Source: Mantis religiosa
Taxonomy: Eukaryota > Arthropoda > Insecta > Mantodea > Mantidae
Reading direction: 5' to 3'
Assembly (NCBI GenBank): GCA_030765055.1
Contig: CM060955.1
Coordinates: 160,186,243-160,250,242, forward strand
DNA: 64,000 nt
In this document: positions 1-10,591 of the stretch, piece by piece
How positions within the stretch are numbered: the first letter of the stretch is position 1
Layout: each line of letters starts with the position of its first letter
Notes under the pieces: generated by a model
What the model was told of the DNA's origin: nothing
Databases searched by the model: none
Seen by the model: the letters and a program-made list of their open reading frames with translations, nothing else
Position numbers and translations under genes: made by a program

Positions 1-1204
1 TACTTAAGCAATATCTATCTTTTAAAATATCTGAGAGCTTCGAAATACAGTTCTCGCTGCAGTAACGAAGAAAAGTTAAAGACAAAAAACTGAACATTGA
101 CTTCCACTTGATACAAATACTTACATATTTGATTTTCAAATAACAAATATATCAAAGATATTTTGTGTATCTTGTACAGTTTACCAGTTATGTAAAACGT
201 AACCAGAATAAACACGAAGGACTTCGAGGGCTATCCTAGAAAATAAGATTAATATTTAATTTGTCATCAAATATCTTAAAGATAGAGAACTTTAACCACA
301 ATCTTTACAGCGCTTTTGGAACAAATAAAAATTACCTTCCCAATATGTCCTATGAAAATCCAAACTACACTTTCTATGAACAAATAGCGGTATATTCTGT
401 TTGTTTTTTGTTTTTCGAAACAACAGCTGACGATTTTGATAAATGGTCTTATATTAGATATATTTATATGAATAATAAAATATATATCTTGGATTTTCTG
501 GGGAAAAACTCATAAAATTCTCTTCATTTGGTAGCAATTTTATAAAACATGAGAGACAAACGCTGTCTACACAAAAATGTAGATCTGCTTAAAGCTCACG
601 ATTTATTTCAAACGTGTAACATTAGCCACTTCTGAGGTATCCATTGCTATTGGTTTGAAAGGCTGGTAGGTGGTAGGGATGATGAATTATAAAGGAGAAA
701 GCAGACTCAGAGGAGGGGAAGGTACTGGTATTGGTTGTATTGGGTGCTTGCGGTTTTCTACAGAGCAAATGGCATGCCGAAGGATTCTAGGTTCATTTCC
801 GCCCTCCTTTTCTGCCACGACTACCTCAAATGACCTTGGTTGCTAATGTTACCTTAGAAACAAAGATGTTTTATAGGCTTTTAGAGCTCGTATTTCCCTG
901 TAAATGATTGGAGAGTTCGACTCGCTCCGGGCTAAGGAAATTTAATGTCACCTCCGATTTTAGGACTTTCAAGGTCAACTTTCGGGCAAACAAAACGGGT
1001 TCAAAGCTATTAAAACATATATGTTGCAACCTCAAGACTTTCTCAATTAAATTCTCTATTTTTATTAATCATTCACACATTTAGTTGCAGGTATACGAAA
1101 GAAAACACTAGATCTTAAGAGACAGTCAATTGTTTTCGGTCAGAAAAATTGAAGTTGAAATCCCATTGTTTGAATCAGCATGAAAACCAAACACTGCGGT
1201 TTGT
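1..1204. other. AT-rich stretch with no recognised gene
   Basis: Only short open frames occur here and none resembles a known protein. Composition is AT-rich with a mildly GC-richer patch around 690-850. I see no repeat shared with the rest of the window. Confidence 0.6.
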
Positions 1205-1430
1205 CTGCGTATAGCCAGACAGAAAAATTCAATGCCATAGCTGGGATTTAAACCACAGGTATCCCGGTTTCTGTCAGGTTGCTCTAAACCACTGAGCTAT
1301 TATGGCCAACAAGCCGAAATGACATTAAATCCTCCAACCAATCCGTGGTTCAAATTCCGACTATGGCATTGAATTTTACAGTCTGGCTCTACTCATACAA
1401 ACCTTAGGCTACACACCACTAGTGTTGAAG
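1205..1430. repeat. Family A tRNA-like repeat, partial inverted pair
   Basis: A reverse-strand tRNA-like head lies at about 1,225-1,305 (box B complement near 'gggatttaaacc', acceptor-like end 'tatggcc'). It is followed by 'gacattaaat', the conserved family A flank, and then by a partial forward head at about 1,340-1,385. This head-out inverted arrangement is also seen at 18.1-18.6 kb and in the 15-kb and 29-kb copies. The copy is diverged and incomplete. Confidence 0.7.
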
Positions 1431-1483
1431 AAATTATTATTTCCATTGAGGTTTGTCGTTAAAACAAGCATTAAACATTTCAA

Positions 1484-1566
1484 AATTCTTCTTCTTCTTC
1501 TTCTTCTTCTTCTTCTTCTTCTTCTTCTTCTTCTTCTTCTTCTTCTTCTTCTTCTTCTTCTTCTTC
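1484..1566. repeat. (CTT)n / (GAA)n microsatellite
   Basis: About 27 uninterrupted CTT units. On the minus strand this is (GAA)n and directly continues the 3' end of the LINE remnant at 1,570-2,333, so it is probably the expanded 3' tail of that retrotransposon. The long phenylalanine run in the forward translation is only this microsatellite. Confidence 0.95.
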
Positions 1567-1569
1567 ACT

Positions 1570-2333
1570 CCATGGTTTGAGCATATCGCACGTTCCGGCT
1601 TCATAGATCTCTGCAGCGTTTCCTGGGTCGTCCTCTGTCACTTCTTCCTTTTAGATTATAGTTTAATACTGCATTTGGATATCTTCCATTCTTAATATAT
1701 GTTCATGCCATTGTTGCCTTCGTTCTGATAGTTTGTCATGGATTGGTTCGATTTCTAATTCCTTTCTAATATCCTCATTTATTATTTTGTCCAATATTGT
1801 ACAACCTTTAACACTTCTTAAAAATTTCATTTCTGCAGACTGTATTTTATTTAAATCCTTTTGTGTTGGCACCCAGGTTTCGCTTCCATATAGTAAAGTT
1901 GGAATAGCCATTATCTTATACATTTTCATTTCTGTATCCTTTCTCACTCTGTTTTTAAAAGTTCTTTGGATTGTCCCACATATTGCTCGGAATTTGTTTA
2001 CTTTTTCTACTACATCAGCATCGTTTCTAAAACTCATGCTACATCCTAAATATTTAAAACTCAATATTTGTTCTAAATTCTTATTTCCTAAAACAATTTT
2101 TGATCTTACATTATAATTTCCTTTAAAATCCATACTTTTTTGATTTTTTCTTCTGATATTTTAAAATTATACTTTTGTACTATATTATTTAGAATATACA
2201 TTGATTTTTGCAGTTGATTTTCATTCCGATGAATCAATATTTGGTCATCCGCAAACAGCAGGGTATTAATATAAATATTTCCTTTTATTTTGATTCCTTG
2301 GTCTACTAAAATCTTCCACATTTGAAAATTCAA
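1570..2333 (-). pseudogene. LINE reverse transcriptase C-terminal remnant
   Basis: This is the 3' part of a non-LTR retrotransposon reverse transcriptase, read right to left. The upstream frame (2,333-2,106) has the catalytic-loop motif FADD in 'TLLFADDQILIHRNENQL'. The downstream frame (2,133-1,663) has the thumb signature 'FKYLGCSMSF' and the block 'LLYGSETWV', then 'MKFLRSVKGC'. A frameshift separates the two pieces. A degenerate GRPRKR-type C-terminus can be read at about 1,660-1,600 just before the (GAA)n tail. It is the same family as the copy at 20.1-21.1 kb, sharing 'RTFKNRVRKDT', 'MKFLRSVKGC' and a GAA-rich 3' end. The 5' end is truncated, and it cannot encode an active enzyme. Confidence 0.85.
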
Positions 2334-2525
2334 TGTAATAAATAATATCTCGGAAGTGGTAAAGTGTGTTACATCACATGATTTCCTCTACTATATGTTC
2401 TACAAATTATTCTTACAGAATCTGGATGTGCTATCTCTATACTAATATTCCAGATAAACTTTCAATTCATATGAATTTCGCTGTAGAATATAAGGTGATA
2501 GATTTATAAAAGAGCGTGCAGCTAT

Positions 2526-3035
2526 GTGATAGCTACAGCCTGCATCCCGTTTACCGACAACCTATCCGGCAGAATCAGCAGAATTGTCGCCAAATACAAC
2601 ATTAAGACCATCCACAAACCACCTCCGAAGATGAAACATCTGTTGAGACCAGTGAAAGACAAATTGGACTTCCAAGTTCCGAGAGTGTACCGCATTCCCT
2701 GTGAATGTGGGACAGCGTATATAGAACAAATCGGAAGGACCATCACTACCAGAATAAACGAACATGAGCGCAGCATTCGTTTAATACAACCTTAGAAGTC
2801 TGGACTGGCAGAGCATTGTTTTGATAACGACCATCGAGAGATGACCATCTTGGCAAAATGCAACAGTTACTGGGAGCCTTAAGTTAAGGAGACATTGGTC
2901 ATTTCCACAGAGAGGAGCACGCTTAATCGTGATACTGGATTTCAGTTCAGATCCTCTTGTAAACCGGCCTTAAAAATGGAAATCCGTCGACTTAAGGAGC
3001 ATATATACAGCTCGATAATCAAGTATTTGCGTTGA
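2526..3035 (+). pseudogene. Penelope-like element, GIY-YIG endonuclease end
   Basis: The first 90 residues carry a region like the C-terminus of Penelope-like retroelements: a linker 'HKPPPKMKHLLRPVKDKLD', then 'VYRIPCECGTAYIEQIGRT' and 'TRINEHERSIRL'. The last two match the GIY-YIG nuclease core, here VYR...AYIEQ, with the conserved Arg of TRINEHE. A stop at about 2,793 is followed in the same frame by 'KSGLAEHCFDNDHREM' and 'STLNRDTGFQF', typical of the domain's C-terminal half. The reverse transcriptase is absent, so this is a 5'-truncated, stop-containing copy. The 3' untranslated region continues to about 3,260 and contains a ribozyme-like core. Confidence 0.85.
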
Positions 3036-3186
3036 CACAATTAATTTTCTATACTCACGCCATCTCCTGACCAGGTATTTAATTTACTGATTGTTCAGTA
3101 ATGCGAATATTGATAGTGTTTTGTCTTTGTTTATATTTGTGTTATATCCAGTGATTCATTTGTAGTTATAAAATTTAATAAATATC

Positions 3187-3225
3187 CTGATGATGGGAGC
3201 GATGTACGAACGCTCCAGAAACGTC
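3187..3225 (+). ncRNA. Candidate hammerhead ribozyme core in Penelope 3' region
   Basis: CTGATGA (3,187-3,193) is followed by a hairpin with stem GGAGCG (3,196-3,201) and CGCTCC (3,211-3,216) around a 9-nt loop, then GAAAC (3,218-3,222) and GTC (3,223-3,225). The order CUGAUGA, stem II, GAAA(C) is the conserved catalytic core of hammerhead ribozymes, which are known from the terminal repeats of Penelope-like elements. Stems I and III are not obvious within this single copy. In those elements stem III is often very short or forms in dimers, so self-cleavage is unproven. Confidence 0.6.
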
Positions 3226-3261
3226 GATTTCTAACCGTCTTTTCACCTGACTTGCTTCCCA

Positions 3262-4165
3262 ATAAGAACTTGAACATATTCGTCGCCAGAAAAGTTTCAG
3301 GTCTTATAATATCTCGGAAATTGTAGCTAACAACATAAAAATATGTTTTAATGAGATCCTCATTTTTTGTGTAGTAAGGTTTTTTCTATCTCTTACAGTT
3401 AACCAATTATTCAAACTCAATTCTTAATGAAGAGCAGTTTAGAATTTTTCTCAAGAAATTGCAAATATTTGTTAATGATGAAATATCTCAAACATATGAC
3501 ATTTTAACCCAAATCATTATACCATTTTTGAAAATACAATCGCATGTTTGAAAATATCTTCCCTGTAAGGAAAGCTTTGTTGTCAGTGTATTTTCTTCAA
3601 AAACTTTCGTGTCGTATTATCCTAGAAAGATCAATGAAATACCAGGATGTACTTAAGCTACCCACACACACACGTGAATGCCTTTAAGTCTTAATTTAGT
3701 CTCAAATGTGCGGTCTGTTTATAGTACAACTTTTATACATCATTTTTAAGTCCTTACCACAAGTTCACAAGTATTTGTGAGCACATTTTGTGAGCACAAA
3801 ATACCACAAGTATTTTCTTAAAGACCACTTTCTCTTTTAGTTGGCTTTTCTTTGGCTTCACTTCCAAAACAGAGGGGTTGTCTGTTACTGCAAAATTACG
3901 CATTATAGGGGATACAACTAATGCAGATTAGCAACAACCAAGATGGCCGATGCCAAATGCCACTGAAGCCAACATTTTATTTTTAGTCACTAGGTATTCG
4001 AGTTACTACAGAACTTGTTTCAAATTATGTATTACTTAGGCTTTCTGGTAGTATTAAGCGGCATTATCAAGAATTTACGTAATTATACTAAAATTATAAG
4101 CGTATAATTGAAATACCATCTTTGGTACTTACATAAAGACAAAAATTTAACTCACGCCGTAGTTA
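3262..4165. other. No gene recognised
   Basis: AT-rich intergenic DNA with only scattered short frames. A few CA dinucleotides occur around 3,660. I see no similarity to the repeat families in the rest of the window. Confidence 0.6.
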
Positions 4166-5077
4166 GAAGGCTGTTCAAAAAGCATCATCACCTTTTTTTG
4201 ACAACGTACCTTTACTCATCCCCATAATTTTGATGATCCTTCCCAAAATAGTCTCCCCTGAATGCGATGCATTTATCCCAGCGTTTCTGCCGGTCTTCAA
4301 AGATATCCTGGAAACCATTTTTTGAGAGGTCCTTCAAAATCGCCTCCGCAGCCTTCACCACTGTTTCTGATGATGGATAATGCCTCCCGCGAAGTCGTTT
4401 CTTCAAGTTAGGGAATAGAAAATAGTCACATGGGGCTAACTCCGAACCATATGGAGGGTGAGGGATGCACTTCACGTTGAGTTTTGCAAGATATTCAGCA
4501 AAAACATTGGCAATATGCGGCCGCGCATTATCGTAGTGCAGCATCCAGCCTGCTTCATGGAAATGTGGTCTTTTGCGCCTGATATGGACTTCCAATGTTT
4601 TCAGGACATCCCTGTAGTATTGTCCAGTTACTGATGTGTGTGCAGGTACAACATGCTGATAAACCATTCCATGAATATCAAAGAATGAGATGACCATAAC
4701 TTTCCCAGCAGAAGCAACCACTTTTGCTTTTTGGGGCGTTGATCATGAAAGAGATTTTCACACTGAGCTTTGCTGTTTGCTCTCAGGATCAAAATGATGT
4801 AGCCAAGTTTCATCAGCAGTGATTACGTTTGAAAGAAGCTCCGGATCTTCCTCTAACATCAACTTTAACTGCATGTTACCTCCATTACAGCGGTAGGCGA
4901 TACTGAACATGTCTGAACTTGCCTGGTACTCACAGGCGGGAACCAGGAGTACCAACAATGAAACTACTACGCCGTGTTTGTTTCATATTAAGCTGACGGA
5001 ATATAATAAGTTTGAATTTTAGTGCGAAAAGTTATGACGATAAAAAATTATGATCGTTCATTATTGAACAGTCCTCG
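4166..5077 (-). mobile_element. Mariner element M1, internally deleted
   Basis: The ends are inverted repeats of the 'cgagggctgttcaataaa' type ('gaaggctgttcaaaaag' at the left, 'ttattgaacagtcctcg' at the right). TA dinucleotides lie outside both (4,164-4,165 and 5,078-5,079), as expected for Tc1/mariner. At 912 bp it is shorter than a typical 1.3-kb mariner because the DNA-binding N-terminal half of the transposase is missing. Copies M2, M4 and M5 lack the same part. Confidence 0.9.
4212..4958 (-). pseudogene. Mariner transposase remnant (DD34D core only)
   Basis: Translation of 4,958-4,758 gives 'NVITADETWLHHFDPESKQQ', holding the first catalytic Asp in DETW. A frameshift follows, then 4,721-4,212 continues with 'VMVISFFDIHGMVYQHVVP', 'LHYDNARPHIANV' (second Asp) and 'LAPCDYFLFPNLKKRL' (third Asp). 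I count 34 residues between the second and third Asp, the mariner DD34D spacing. The usual YSPDLAPCD block reads YGSELAPCD here. The paired-type helix-turn-helix N-terminus is absent: the reading begins about 30 residues before the first Asp and is joined almost directly to the terminal repeat. It is inactive. Confidence 0.9.
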
Positions 5078-5354
5078 TATGTTCACTTTACTGCATAGGT
5101 ATTTGCAGTAAGTTGGCAAGTACTACAGAACGCGTATCAGAAAAAAAAAATCGCAACACAGAGATGTTTACCTCAGCTTATCGCACATACACGGGAAGTC
5201 CAGTGTATGTATAGTCTGTTCAGTTATAATCATGTCTTCTGGACAGCAACGTGTCATACATCGACAGGCGCGAAGAAACATATCATATAGACACACGCAG
5301 CTTCCAATCGCTCTATTTGTGTTTTGTAACTTACTGTACATCAACTCACTATTG

Positions 5355-6264
5355 CGAGGGCTGTTCAATAAAGAATGATCATAACTTTTTACGGTCATAA
5401 TTTTAAGCGCATTAAAATTAATCTTATTATATTCTGTTAGCTTAATGTGAAACAAACACGCCGTAGTAGTTTCATTGTTAGTACTCCTGGTTTCCGCCTG
5501 TGAGAACCAGCAAGTTCAGACATGTTCAGTATCGCCTACCGCTGCAATGGAGGTAACATGCAGTTAAAGTTGATGTTAGAGGAAGATCCGGAACTTTTTC
5601 AAACGTAATCACTGCTGATAAAACTTGGCTACATCATTTTGATCCTGAAAGCAAACGGCAAAGCTCAGTGTGGAAATCTTCTTCATCACCAACCCACAAA
5701 AAAGCAAAAGTGGTTGCTTCTGCTGGGAAAGTTATGCTCATCTCATTCTTTGATATTCATGGAATGGTTTATCAGCATGTGGTACCTGAAAACACATTAG
5801 TAAATCAGTAACTGGACAATACTACAGGGATGTCCTGAAAACATTGTACGTCCATATCAGGCGCAAAAGACCATATTTCCGTGAAGCAGGCTGGATGCTG
5901 CTCTACGATAATGTGCGGCCGCATATTGCCAATGTTGTTGCTGAATATCTTGCAAAAATGAACGTGAAGTGCAACCCTCACTCTCCCTATAGTCCGGATT
6001 TAGCCCCATGTGATTTTTTTCTATTCCCTAACTTGAAGAAACGCCTTCGTGGGAGGCATTATCCATCATCAAAAGCAGTGGTGAAGGCTGCGGAGTGGAT
6101 GTTGAAGGATCTCTCAAAAATGTCTTTGAGGACTGGCAGAAAACTTAAGACAAGTACATCGCATTCAGGGGACACTATTTTGAGAACCGCCATCAAAATT
6201 ATGAGGATAAGTAAAGATACGATGTCAAAAAAGTTTGTGATCATTCTTTATTGAACAGCCCTCG
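5355..6264 (+). mobile_element. Mariner element M2, internally deleted
   Basis: It starts 'cgagggctgttcaataaaga' and ends with the inverted copy 'ttgaacagccctcg'. TA follows on the right, while the left flank now reads TG. At 910 bp it has the same architecture as M1 in opposite orientation, 277 bp away. The transposase remnant shows the first Asp region with DETW changed to DKTW (about 5,620) and then, in another frame from 5,844, 'LLYDNVRPHIANV' and 'YSPDLAPCDFFLFPN'. It lacks the N-terminal DNA-binding domain and carries frameshifts. Confidence 0.9.
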
Positions 6265-6266
6265 TA

Positions 6267-7330
6267 TTTCATTCTTCTAATCAACCAAATAAGACGCGAT
6301 AAGAGACGATCACAGCACTGGTCGTGAAGGTCAATACGCCTCAACGCTCTGTCCAGTAATACTTCATTGAAACCAAAAATTTGACTATGTGGAAATGTAT
6401 GCTTGGAATCCCCCTGAACGCGAGAGAAAAAGCAATTTCTAGAAAAAAAAAGACTGTGTAGCTATAATCAGCATCTTCTCCCCCCTCCAAATTGCCCTTT
6501 ACTAGAAATTTTTTATAAAAGTTTGCTTTGTTAAAACTCACCATAATTATTTTGATTAAGGTACTATATTTTTAAAATATTGTCGTTACAAATGCAATGT
6601 ACTTGTATGTATTTGAATTTTCTGGAAATGTTCTCGTAAGTCTCTTTTAAGTTGAATGACTTTTGCATAACTGTCACACCTTAAAAGATAGAATCTTGCT
6701 ATGTACACAAAAAGTGGATATCTCGTTAAAGCACACGCCTTTGGCCCCGCCGCCTTAGATTCCAGTGATATATCCCATAATGGTGGAAAATCGTGAAAGT
6801 TGTACTTCAAGTAACCTTCGGTAGAATGTAAACACTAAACGTTGGTGCCCCTACCACGTTACTTTACACCACTACCAAGGTTCCTTTTATAGCTCGGAAT
6901 AATACTGGCCTTCCTTCGATTCCTTTTCGTTTAACACGTCCAAGGAAGTTGTTCACCGCACAAATAAGGCCAAGCGCTTCTCTTTACTCTGGCACGTGCC
7001 AAAGTCTTCCGGAAGCTATCCCACTTAAGGTCATCCAGTGACGCTGCAGTTTTCGACTTCGCTAAAGTGCAAACCAGTTATTAATGAAATGGGTGTCGAA
7101 TTTTTCTTTCTCTATCGCTTTCTTGTGTTAAATAGAGGAAGTATAACATTCCACCCAAAACTTAGAGAGGGAGATTTTTCGAAAATCCATTATTCCACGT
7201 CTTTTTACTATCAACAATTTCGGAGGCAAGGGGAATTACATAGCAACAAACTTTAAATTTTTGATCATAACTTAAACTCTATGGTGTTCCCAATATGGGA
7301 ACTTCCCATATTCGCCCTGCACTTTCAAAA
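6267..7330. other. No gene recognised
   Basis: Mixed-composition DNA with only short frames. A somewhat GC-richer part at 6,840-7,030 does not resemble a known protein in any frame that I can read. Confidence 0.55.
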
Positions 7331-7350
7331 GCCGCGCCGTGAAATGTGTA

Positions 7351-7760
7351 AAAATGTGTAGTGTTTAACGCCCGCTTTTACTACATACGGCACCGCAGGC
7401 GGTGACACTGATCATACACGAGATAATGAAATGAAATGTGTAGTGTTTAACGCCCGCGTTTACTACATACGGCACCGCAGGCGGTGACACTGATCATACA
7501 CGAGATAATGAAATGAAATGTGTAGTGTTTAACGCCCGCTTTTACTACATACGGCACCGCAGGCGGTGACACTGATCATACACGAGATAATGAAATGAAA
7601 TGTGTAGTGTTTAACGCCCGCGTTTACTACATACGGCACCGCAGGCGGTGACACTGATCATACACGAGATAATGAAATGAAATGTGTAGTGTTTAACGCC
7701 CGCGTTTACTACATACGGCACCGCAGGCGGTGACACTGATGATACACGAGATGAAGATGG
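7351..7760 (-). repeat. 82-bp tandem array made from the family B SINE tail
   Basis: The start of 'gtgtagtgtttaacgcccgc' recurs at 7,356, 7,438, 7,520, 7,602 and 7,684, exactly 82 bp apart. The unit is the reverse complement of the 3' tail of the family B SINE (compare 'gcgggcgttaaacactacac' at 29,748-29,767). The last unit runs straight into a SINE body and head at 7,760-7,918. A fragment 'gccgcgccgt' of the SINE head sits at the outer edge (7,331). The units are nearly identical, so the amplification is recent. Confidence 0.93.
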
Positions 7761-7918
7761 AGTACCGGTGGAATGAGATGGCGGGGGAAACCGGAGATCC
7801 CGGAGAAAACCCGCTCCAGCACCGTGTTGTCCACCAAAAATCTCACTTTGCGGTCGCCTGGGATCGAACCCGGGCCGCCTTGGTGAGAGCCAAGCGGTCT
7901 AACCACTGAGCCGGTTAC
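7684..7918 (-). mobile_element. Family B SINE, tRNA-derived
   Basis: Read on the minus strand: a tRNA-like head with 'cagtggttagaccgcttggc' and box B 'GGTTCGATCCC', then body 'gtgagattttt', 'ggtggacaacacgg' and 'cgggttttctccggg', and tail 'gtgccgtatgtagtaaacgc'. The anticodon-like loop CTCTCAC sits in a CTTGG/CCAAG stem, giving a CTC (Glu-like) anticodon. It forms a head-to-head inverted pair with the partial copy at 7,940-8,107. Confidence 0.88.
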
Positions 7919-7939
7919 ACTGCTTGGTTCTAGAACCCT

Positions 7940-8107
7940 TCGAACTCAGGCGAATGCAAAAGTGAGATTTGTGGTGGACAACACGGTGCTGGGGCGGGTT
8001 TTCTCCGGGATCTCCGCCCTCCCATCTCATTCCACCGGTACTGTATCTTCATCTCGTGTATCATAAGGTCACCGCCTGCGGTGCCGTATGTAGTAAAAGC
8101 TGGCGTT
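7940..8107 (+). mobile_element. Family B SINE, headless partial copy
   Basis: It begins near 'gcgaatgcaaaagtgagatt' and runs through 'gtggacaacacggtgctggg' and 'cgggttttctccgggatctc' to the tail 'gtgccgtatgtagtaaaagc'. The tRNA-like promoter part is missing or replaced. It is inverted relative to the neighbouring copy, so the two could form a hairpin in a read-through transcript. Confidence 0.85.
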
Positions 8108-8214
8108 ACATACACTCACACACATTTGCACTTTCAGAATACTGGCAATAAGGCAAGGCTTACCTCGATCAATAGTGTAACAGTTGTTTAGACTTATATT
8201 TAAAAAGGGTTTGA

Positions 8215-8550
8215 AAAATGTATCAATTTACAAAAGAAAAACAAACAAAGTTGTGTAAAAATATATGTAATTTCTGATTGGCTGTAGTAATAATTGTATT
8301 ACGTAATGTAGTGACGTAGTAGTAAATTGGCCAATCATATAAAGTAATATATGGGTAGCGATATAACGAAGGATTAAATAATCTTGGTGTAGAAACCGAA
8401 AGAAAATTCGTCTTTAAGGATTAATTCGATTTGAAATATAAGATTGATTCCGATCACAGTATAAAGTTCTATGATAAGAATTGTAATGGATTTGGTGTTA
8501 AAAGAAATAAACAAAAGATTGATTTCTTATAGAAATTCAAACTAAAAATC
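8215..8550 (+). repeat. Diverged third copy of the CCAAT/CRE-like dispersed repeat
   Basis: 'tgattggctgtagtaataat', 'tattacgtaatg', 'agtgacgtagtag' and 'ggccaatcat' follow each other in the same order as at 16,115-16,205 and, inverted, at 28,915-29,005. The block is framed by the inverted repeat TGATTGGC/GCCAATCA. The similarity continues weakly through 'gatttaaaaatcaaagattg'-like AT-rich sequence towards 8,550. Confidence 0.7.
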
Positions 8551-9640
8551 TTATTGATTTCTTCACACGTTACCATCCTTGTAACTTAGAGTTTTCATTG
8601 CTCGTAAGTAAGAATATAACAGAAGAATATTAAAAGCTACCCGAGGAATAATTAAGGATTTTGCTGATAACTTCTGGGAACATCTTCTTCATCAAGTCAT
8701 AATATTTTGGACGAAGGTAAGATCGACGAAGTAAGACCAACGACGGGAAACGAGATACCAACACGAATCTTGCTATATATGTTGCCGCAACTTTGGGGCA
8801 TCGAAACCCACAACAACGGAGCAATCCTGCTGCAACAGGAACTAGATAGAGAAATAAGCTTTTTATGAATTGTTTGTTCAGGAGTAAAGAAACTCATCAC
8901 ATTTGAATTTTTAAAATTTACAAAAGTCACATTCTTCAATTTTTCGTCTGCATGTCTGGTACGTCTAGCGCCAACGTGTTCAAATAAAGTTATTAAGTAA
9001 CAGAGTACAAACCAACTTAACAAACGTTGCCATTTTATACATTTGTACACTGATTCAAGCTAATGCAAGCATCACTTGGTGGGCTGAGGGACAGCCTGAG
9101 GTGTGTGAACTGGAAATGGATTAACCATGAAGTGAAGGGATGTAAGTTTTACAGGGTGGTGGGTGAGAATTAGGTCGGTGGCAAAAACAATAGGGCTAGG
9201 TTTTGGCTGCTCGACGTCTGCAGTCTCGGGTGCAACTGCCCTTGTGAACCGCTGATGAGTAAATTTTGATAATCCAGACAAATTCTTGGATGGATCGTAA
9301 TAGTTTTCAGGATGGTGTAAATACCATAAAGTTACTGGTTATGCCTGCATGCCAGGCGTGGAAGCCGGTATTGCTTAGACGAATTTTGTGGCCCAGCGCC
9401 TAATCTCACCTTCCACTTAGTCTTCCAGAGAAGCGTTTGTATACGTTAAAGTAGGAACCGCTTATAGCCCGCGATTACGCGGGCATAAAGCACATAGGAA
9501 GCACAGGAGCCTGAAAAAGACGTAACATCAAGGGGACCGACATCCCGGAGTGCAACGTGGAGTACAGCGAAGCCGAGTCTCCTCAACAAATCATAAATGT
9601 ACTCCCAGAAAGTGAACCCTTTATCCACCTTCACTAACAA
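8551..9640. other. No confident gene
   Basis: Several open frames of 60-117 codons occur on the minus strand but show no domain that I recognise. The part from 9,280 to 9,640 is GC-richer and may be the decayed 3' part of the reverse transcriptase remnant that follows. I cannot support that from residues. Confidence 0.5.
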
Positions 9641-9763
9641 GTGTTTGATAGAATTTGCCCCCCCCCAACCCCATCCTTCGCCTAGAATAGGTGAACATGG
9701 GTAAATTGACAGGAAAGTGGCGCTTAGTGAACAAGATGGCTTAGGTGTTCTCCGGGTTGATGG

Positions 9764-10440
9764 TTAATCGCCAAAGCCTGCACCATTCTTGGATGAGGCA
9801 AAGGTGTCTCTAAATAGGGTTGAAGGTTCTGCGTGGTTGTTTGTGCAGGATAACAGTGCGTCATCAGCATACTGTGCTATATGGATAGGAAGGTCGGCCA
9901 CATATACGTTGAGGAGCGTAAAGGACAGTACAGAACCTTCGGGGACTCCGTCTATATACCTTCGTGTAGATGACATTAGCGCCACAAAAACTGTGTAAGA
10001 TCTTTCTATAAGGAAACAGTGAAGAAAGGGTGTTGCCTGTGTAGATATCCCCAGGTTAATGAGCTTATGCAGAAGCCTCGCATGCATAGATCGTAGAGAA
10101 GGCCTTCTCGATGTCCAGAGACACTGCCGCAGTGTGCGCTCTGTCACGGAAGCCCAGGGCAGCAACTACCACTACGCGCCCAGGACGAACACTAAATTGG
10201 TGTGGAGGTATGACTTGAATATGTCCCAAATAGTGGGAACAAGTGGGCTAGAAACAGACTCTAGAAAACTTTCAAGAGTACTGAATGGAGACTGATGGGG
10301 TGGTAGTTGCATGGACGTACCGGGTTTTTCCGGGTCTTTGCATATCACCCGGGCCTCCCACCACTTACGTGGAAAGTGACACTGGGCGAGACACATACTG
10401 AAGACACGTGTGAGAAAGAGCCTTGAATAGAAGGTGATTG
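9764..10440 (-). pseudogene. Jockey-like reverse transcriptase remnant
   Basis: Read from right to left. 'CLAQCHFPRKWWEARVICKD' (about 10,410-10,350) is the fingers entry of jockey-clade enzymes. A damaged stretch contains 'LVPTIWDIFKSYLHTNLVF'. Then 10,165-9,764 gives 'LHKLINLGISTQATPFLHCF', 'GVPEGSVLSFTLLNVYVADL' (motif B, where Q and P of the usual PQGSVLSP are E and F) and 'HIAQYADDALL' with the catalytic YADD box. Frameshifts and substitutions in motif B show that it is dead. The endonuclease, RNase H and 3' end are not visible. Confidence 0.85.
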
Positions 10441-10591
10441 AGCATAACGGAAAACTAATGCATACGCCTTGAGTCCCATTTATTTGTTTGTCCAATTCTC
10501 CTCCAACGATTGCTGAGAACGATACGTCAGAGTAATATATCCTGCAAATTTTACTTTTAATATCACTACTCGTTTGAAAAGCAGAATTCAA

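Noticed and set aside
1453..1695. Open frame with a long phenylalanine run
   Set aside because: Produced by the (CTT)n microsatellite.
7969..8151. Short conserved open frame (VRPLGSHQGGP-type frames also at 15.4 and 29.4 kb)
   Set aside because: These frames are translations of the family B SINE. Their conservation reflects repeat copies, not a protein.
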